Source: Hypsibius dujardini (taxonomy: Eukaryota > Tardigrada > Eutardigrada > Parachela > Hypsibiidae). Taken from it: DNA of 20,708 bases. The stretch lies in NCBI GenBank assembly GCA_001579985.1, contig LRSR01003605.1, forward strand, positions 1 through 20,708, written 5' to 3'. The notes beneath the pieces were generated by a model, which ran no database searches, was not told where the DNA came from, and saw only the letters and a list, made by a program, of their open reading frames with translations. This document shows positions 18,601 through 20,708 of the stretch, piece by piece. A program made the position numbers and the translations under genes. Numbering within the stretch: the stretch's first letter is position 1; every line of letters starts with the position of its first letter.

Positions 18601-20075
18601 AATGGTGAGAAGACTTTACTGTTAGATGAGAAAGGAAGGAACTGTCACAAATTACTGCAGAACACACACTTATATAGTCAAGGATATGGAATAGTTCCTG
18701 ATCTAACGTACTATTTCCTGCCCACATGGCGGAATTATGTACGCAATAACAGCTGAGTAAGTACATTATAGAATGTGAGGGTAGGTAGAAATGGGTTAAC
18801 TAGGTAGATAGACTATGCTACTAGTAAGTGTTGCCTAACTGTTGGGTACCACCCAACAACATGTTCCCTTGCCAATTGGCTAGTGGTCATATTTTCCTGC
18901 TAAATGTGAAATAATTTTCAGAACCCGGTCTTACAACTTAAAAGAAACGTAAAAAAGTAAAAACGTACGACTTTAATCGGTATATTTTTATGTACATTAA
19001 AATTTATAAGAATTTACAAACATTTTATGGCCTAGAGCAGAAAAATATATGGAATTATAATTTTCCTGATATTCAAATCTCATGTTCGCTAGGGCAACTT
19101 ACCTCAATCTGTCGAGCTATCAAAGGTAACGTGTTACTTGTGAAAAGTTCCGTCATGATCAGTCGCTCTTGTCGCCAAAGCTTTCCGTTGGTTTTGTCAG
19201 TTTTCTACGGCAAAATTAACCGCCAAAACGTTAAACACGAAAGTGAAATTCGCAAATTTCGCTTTGAATTCCGTGTACCCGGTCATGGTGTTTCAATAGT
19301 TTTCCGAAGCCCTTGACGTTCAACAACTGGTAATTGGCCAAGAGGACAACGGTGGAGTAGAGCTGAAAGAGTTGAGGGATGTGCAGTTTCCGGATGTCGT
19401 CTTGCTGATACGCAATGAGGCTCTTCTGTTTCGCATCCAGCGATTCCCATTCGTGCTTGATGTTGCGTAGTTGTGCTGCAAATTTTACTTTAAACTCTCT
19501 AATCAATAAATTTAATTTAAAATCAATTAACAGCAGTCATTTGTCGGAAATCAGGGGGCGGAGCTATGCGTGCTTCTCAAAACGAATTGTGAGGGAAGCT
19601 GTCAAAAATTGGTGCATAGCTCCGCCCCCTGATCTCTGCAAATTATTTGGCTGATGCGCATCCATTCAAAATTGAATTTGAATGGAATGGTGTGAAACTA
19701 AACTGATTAAAACAAACAGGTTTGAGTCGTAATATTGACGGAAGCTCAAATTGGGACGCGACTAGGGAATGCTACAAATAAAAGGTACAACGCTTTTTCA
19801 TACAGTCGAAGTGGCAGTTAATCCTATGGAGCTCCGCGTCGCAGTGTGGAAAAAACCGATCGACCGCTTCGAATTCAGCAGAATCCAACGTCGTCGTTGC
19901 TTCTAAGCTCGTTAAAATCTTTTTCAGTCCCTGAATAAATTAACGCATGTGCATTACGCAATTACAGAGCGATGAATGGATAATTTCTAGTGTTTAAAAA
20001 ACTCACGTAGTAATCGAGGTAGTTGAATCCCGGATTGGGAATGGAATAGCGGGAAAGATAATTCTGAAACTTCAT
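12653..20075 (-). CDS. XPR1: XPR1-type phosphate exporter (SPX-EXS protein), complete
   Basis: Eleven exons in coding order: 20075-20007, 19930-19804, 19475-19279, 19204-19103, 16197-16086, 15895-15621, 15094-14918, 14830-14674, 14047-13850, 13779-13485, 12818-12653. All have GT-AG borders and matching phases, giving 624 residues (human XPR1 is 696). The family exports inorganic phosphate across the plasma membrane under control of inositol pyrophosphates sensed by the SPX domain. The SPX part (about 1-165) opens MKFQNYLSRYSIP...YLDYYGLKK and holds DAELHRINCHF and NYQLLNVKGFGKLLKHHDR. Hydrophobic helices start at about 185 (FFTILLLLLATVIAI), then RLYRGPASFVAMFLLLALNI, GILWCICLLFYF and VVLGMFAAFFFNP. 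The EXS part has PSWFRFAQCLR, FPHLLNAGKYS, DWGLELHKK, AIIEDLLLRFAWSI and EIFRRFIWNVFRVEDEH. The SPX linker is shorter than in human, and a small in-phase exon could be hidden in the 2.9 kb intron 16198-19102. The exon at 16197 has a tandem CAGCAG-type acceptor (TTAG then CAG). Confidence 0.93.
12989..13142. mobile_element. Short MITE-like inverted repeat in XPR1 intron 10
   Basis: GGGTCATTCACATATTTCGT at the left pairs with ATTGCGTAATATGTGAATGG near the right end; the arms are about 34 bp with a few mismatches and the total is about 154 bp. It directly abuts the element at 13146. No target duplication could be fixed. Confidence 0.65.
13146..13433. mobile_element. TA-flanked MITE, family G, intact copy
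   Basis: The 288 bp element begins CCGCAATCTCCCGATCTCAA. The right end read in reverse complement begins CCATAATCTCCCGATCTGAA. TA flanks at 13144-13145 and 13434-13435. The interior carries AAGCCCCACCCC, TTCAACTGGATTCACTG and an ATTG tract. The same design recurs at 16298-17714. It lies in XPR1 intron 10 (12819-13484). Confidence 0.83.
14048..14673. other. XPR1 intron 8
   Basis: 626 bp, AT-rich. I saw no gene, repeat array or inverted repeat in it. Confidence 0.6.
15095..15620. other. XPR1 intron 6
   Basis: 526 bp, AT-rich in its first half, with a three-copy tandem repeat at 15474-15548. The plus-strand frame near 15122 is low-complexity Tyr/Ile/Leu translation and not a gene. Confidence 0.6.
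15474..15548 (+). repeat. 25 bp tandem repeat, three copies
   Basis: Units at 15474, 15499 and 15524 read GAGCACCAAATGCGGGACAA plus ATTAA; the middle one differs at two positions. Confidence 0.93.
15945..16072. repeat. A/T low-complexity tract in XPR1 intron 5
   Basis: Almost pure T and A runs; on the coding strand it is a long A/T stretch between donor 16085 and acceptor 15896. Confidence 0.85.
16708..17178 (+). pseudogene. N-terminal part of a pogo/Tigger-like transposase
   Basis: The frame runs 156 residues from MANPGCKRKW. It contains KRLTLSTKGKILLAIT and KYSVSRQAIQYI, the first helix-turn-helix (psq/CENPB N-type), then GLKYPEVDAGTLDFL and ENSPISGTFLRNTATFVAEQ, the start of the second CENPB-type DNA-binding domain. 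The DDE catalytic domain is absent; the frame stops in a 22 bp repeat array. A 17 bp tandem repeat (16827-16915) sits between the two halves of the first domain and lengthens its loop without closing the frame. Known pogo proteins carry both domains plus catalysis; this one could at most bind DNA. No evidence of expression can be seen. Confidence 0.75.
16827..16918 (+). repeat. 17 bp tandem repeat inside the transposase frame
   Basis: Five or so copies of ATTACGCGCGGGAGCAG with minor changes. It codes for RLRARADYAREQ-like sequence in the three rotating frames. Confidence 0.9.
17158..17252 (+). repeat. 22 bp tandem repeat ending the transposase frame
   Basis: About four copies of GAGCTCGCTCCGGATGACTT plus CG. 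Each holds the palindromes GAGCTC and TCCGGA. Confidence 0.9.
17855..18100. repeat. AT-rich inverted repeat with TTTAGTTAACTAAA words
   Basis: GAGATGGCAAA at the left faces TTTACCATCTC at the right. Between them TAGTTAACTAAA, TTTAGTTATTGAAA and AGTAACTAAACTTTAGTTGAC recur. It is probably a decayed MITE; borders are uncertain. Confidence 0.5.
18268..18345 (-). repeat. Possible tRNA-derived SINE head
   Basis: On the minus strand GTTCGATTCC (18294-18285) is a good pol III B box, followed by GTAGAGATC and a T run (18275-18270) that could terminate transcription. About 35 bases upstream GGCGAATAAGTC is a weak A-box candidate. No clean cloverleaf was found. Confidence 0.35.
18346..19102. other. 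Remainder of XPR1 intron 4
   Basis: AT-rich with no gene or clear repeat. A short in-phase XPR1 exon could be hidden here but none was convincing. Confidence 0.5.
19500..19692. mobile_element. Foldback MITE family F, copy 2
   Basis: ATCAGGGGGCGGAGCTATGC (19548-19567) has a perfect 20 bp reverse complement at 19614-19633. The loop contains TTCTCAAAA as in copy 1. The right part TTGGCTGATGCGCATCCATT then AAAATTGAATTT matches the right arm of the 11668 copy. It lies inside XPR1 intron 2 (19476-19803); the left edge is uncertain. Confidence 0.75.
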
Positions 20076-20708
20076 GACGTGACATAAAAATGATTCAATC
20101 ATGAGAAAAGTTGAGGTCCTCAATTTCTAGTTGGGTGGGTCCATTTTGAACCATAACTTAAATAGAGAAAGCTGGCTCAAATGAAATTGGCAATTGACAG
20201 TTCGGAAAGCAGCCTTTTTTGTGATTGAGAACTGTTGCTTCCGTTGGGGAAAAAAATGTCGTATTTTGAAAATACAGAAAACACACACACCTACTGAGCA
20301 TGATTTTACCCTCCTTATGATTAGGTCGATTATTTATACCTGCACCGTAAATCGTAACTCACCTAGCGTGACTTCCAGCTGAGTTTAATCAATTTTATTT
20401 TAGCAAAAAAGAAACACAGTGCATCATAAAGAATATTCTTACGGACTGTGCTCGCGCATTGGAAGCACAACTCTTTTACGCTCAAGGCGACAGACAAGCG
20501 ATCAGACTCTTAAAATGTTTGTGAAATTCTCGCAGACACTTTGTCTATAAGCATTTTATATTGAGACAATTTGTTACGTCAAATGAAATGTGATTGGAAA
20601 CAATTTGTCAAGAGCTCGATCTTTGAAAGCGTTTTTAGAGTCGCGTTAATTCGGCGAAATGTCAGTCGATGTGAGGCCATGAAAAGGTAAAAATAGGTTT
20701 TTGTGAAT
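20076..20708. other. XPR1 upstream region
   Basis: 633 bp 5' of the XPR1 start. No gene, TATA box or repeat array was convincing. The short plus-strand frame near 20194 has no recognisable features. Confidence 0.5.

Overview
The window is nuclear DNA from an animal, most likely an invertebrate. Every recognisable gene is broken by GT-AG introns of about 50 bp to 2.9 kb, and one gene is a grainyhead-type transcription factor, a family of animals and their close relatives. I cannot name the species. Five protein genes were reconstructed by splicing from the sequence. Between and inside them lie tetranucleotide repeats, minisatellites and short inverted-repeat transposons.

Layout. Bases 82-967 (+) are the last three exons of a grainyhead (grh) gene. 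Bases 1870-3500 (-) are a complete six-exon NME6-like nucleoside diphosphate kinase, tail to tail with grh. Bases 4124-6217 (+) are a complete eight-exon acyl-protein thioesterase (LYPLA1/2 type), head to head with NME6 across about 620 bp. Bases 6404-6560 hold a decayed copy of a GTP cyclohydrolase feedback regulator (GCHFR/GFRP). The intact copy is at 10960-11265 (+). Between the two copies lie a TA-flanked MITE (7120-7481), a 1.75 kb non-autonomous hAT element (7826-9574), a second TA-flanked MITE (9639-9941) and a 713 bp Tc1/mariner-type element (10021-10733). Bases 12653-20075 (-) are a complete eleven-exon XPR1-type phosphate exporter with SPX and EXS domains.

XPR1 introns and the GCHFR-XPR1 spacer carry more mobile DNA. 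A foldback MITE with a second element nested in it lies at 11668-12348, and a relative of that MITE is at about 19500-19690. A second MITE family has an intact 288 bp copy at 13146-13433. Its other copy, 16298-17714, is split by a 1140 bp pogo/Tigger-type element that still encodes the DNA-binding half of a transposase. GACA-type tetranucleotide tracts sit in introns of three different genes and in one intergenic spacer. ATCA-type tracts fill introns of NME6 and LYPLA.

The five host genes act in unrelated processes: epithelial transcription, nucleotide metabolism, depalmitoylation, tetrahydrobiopterin control and phosphate export. There is no sign of an operon or functional cluster. I found no clearly new biological system. 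The best leads are the layered transposon history, the duplicated and decayed GCHFR, the LYPLA amino-terminal extension with its irregular fourth intron, and the truncated pogo transposase.
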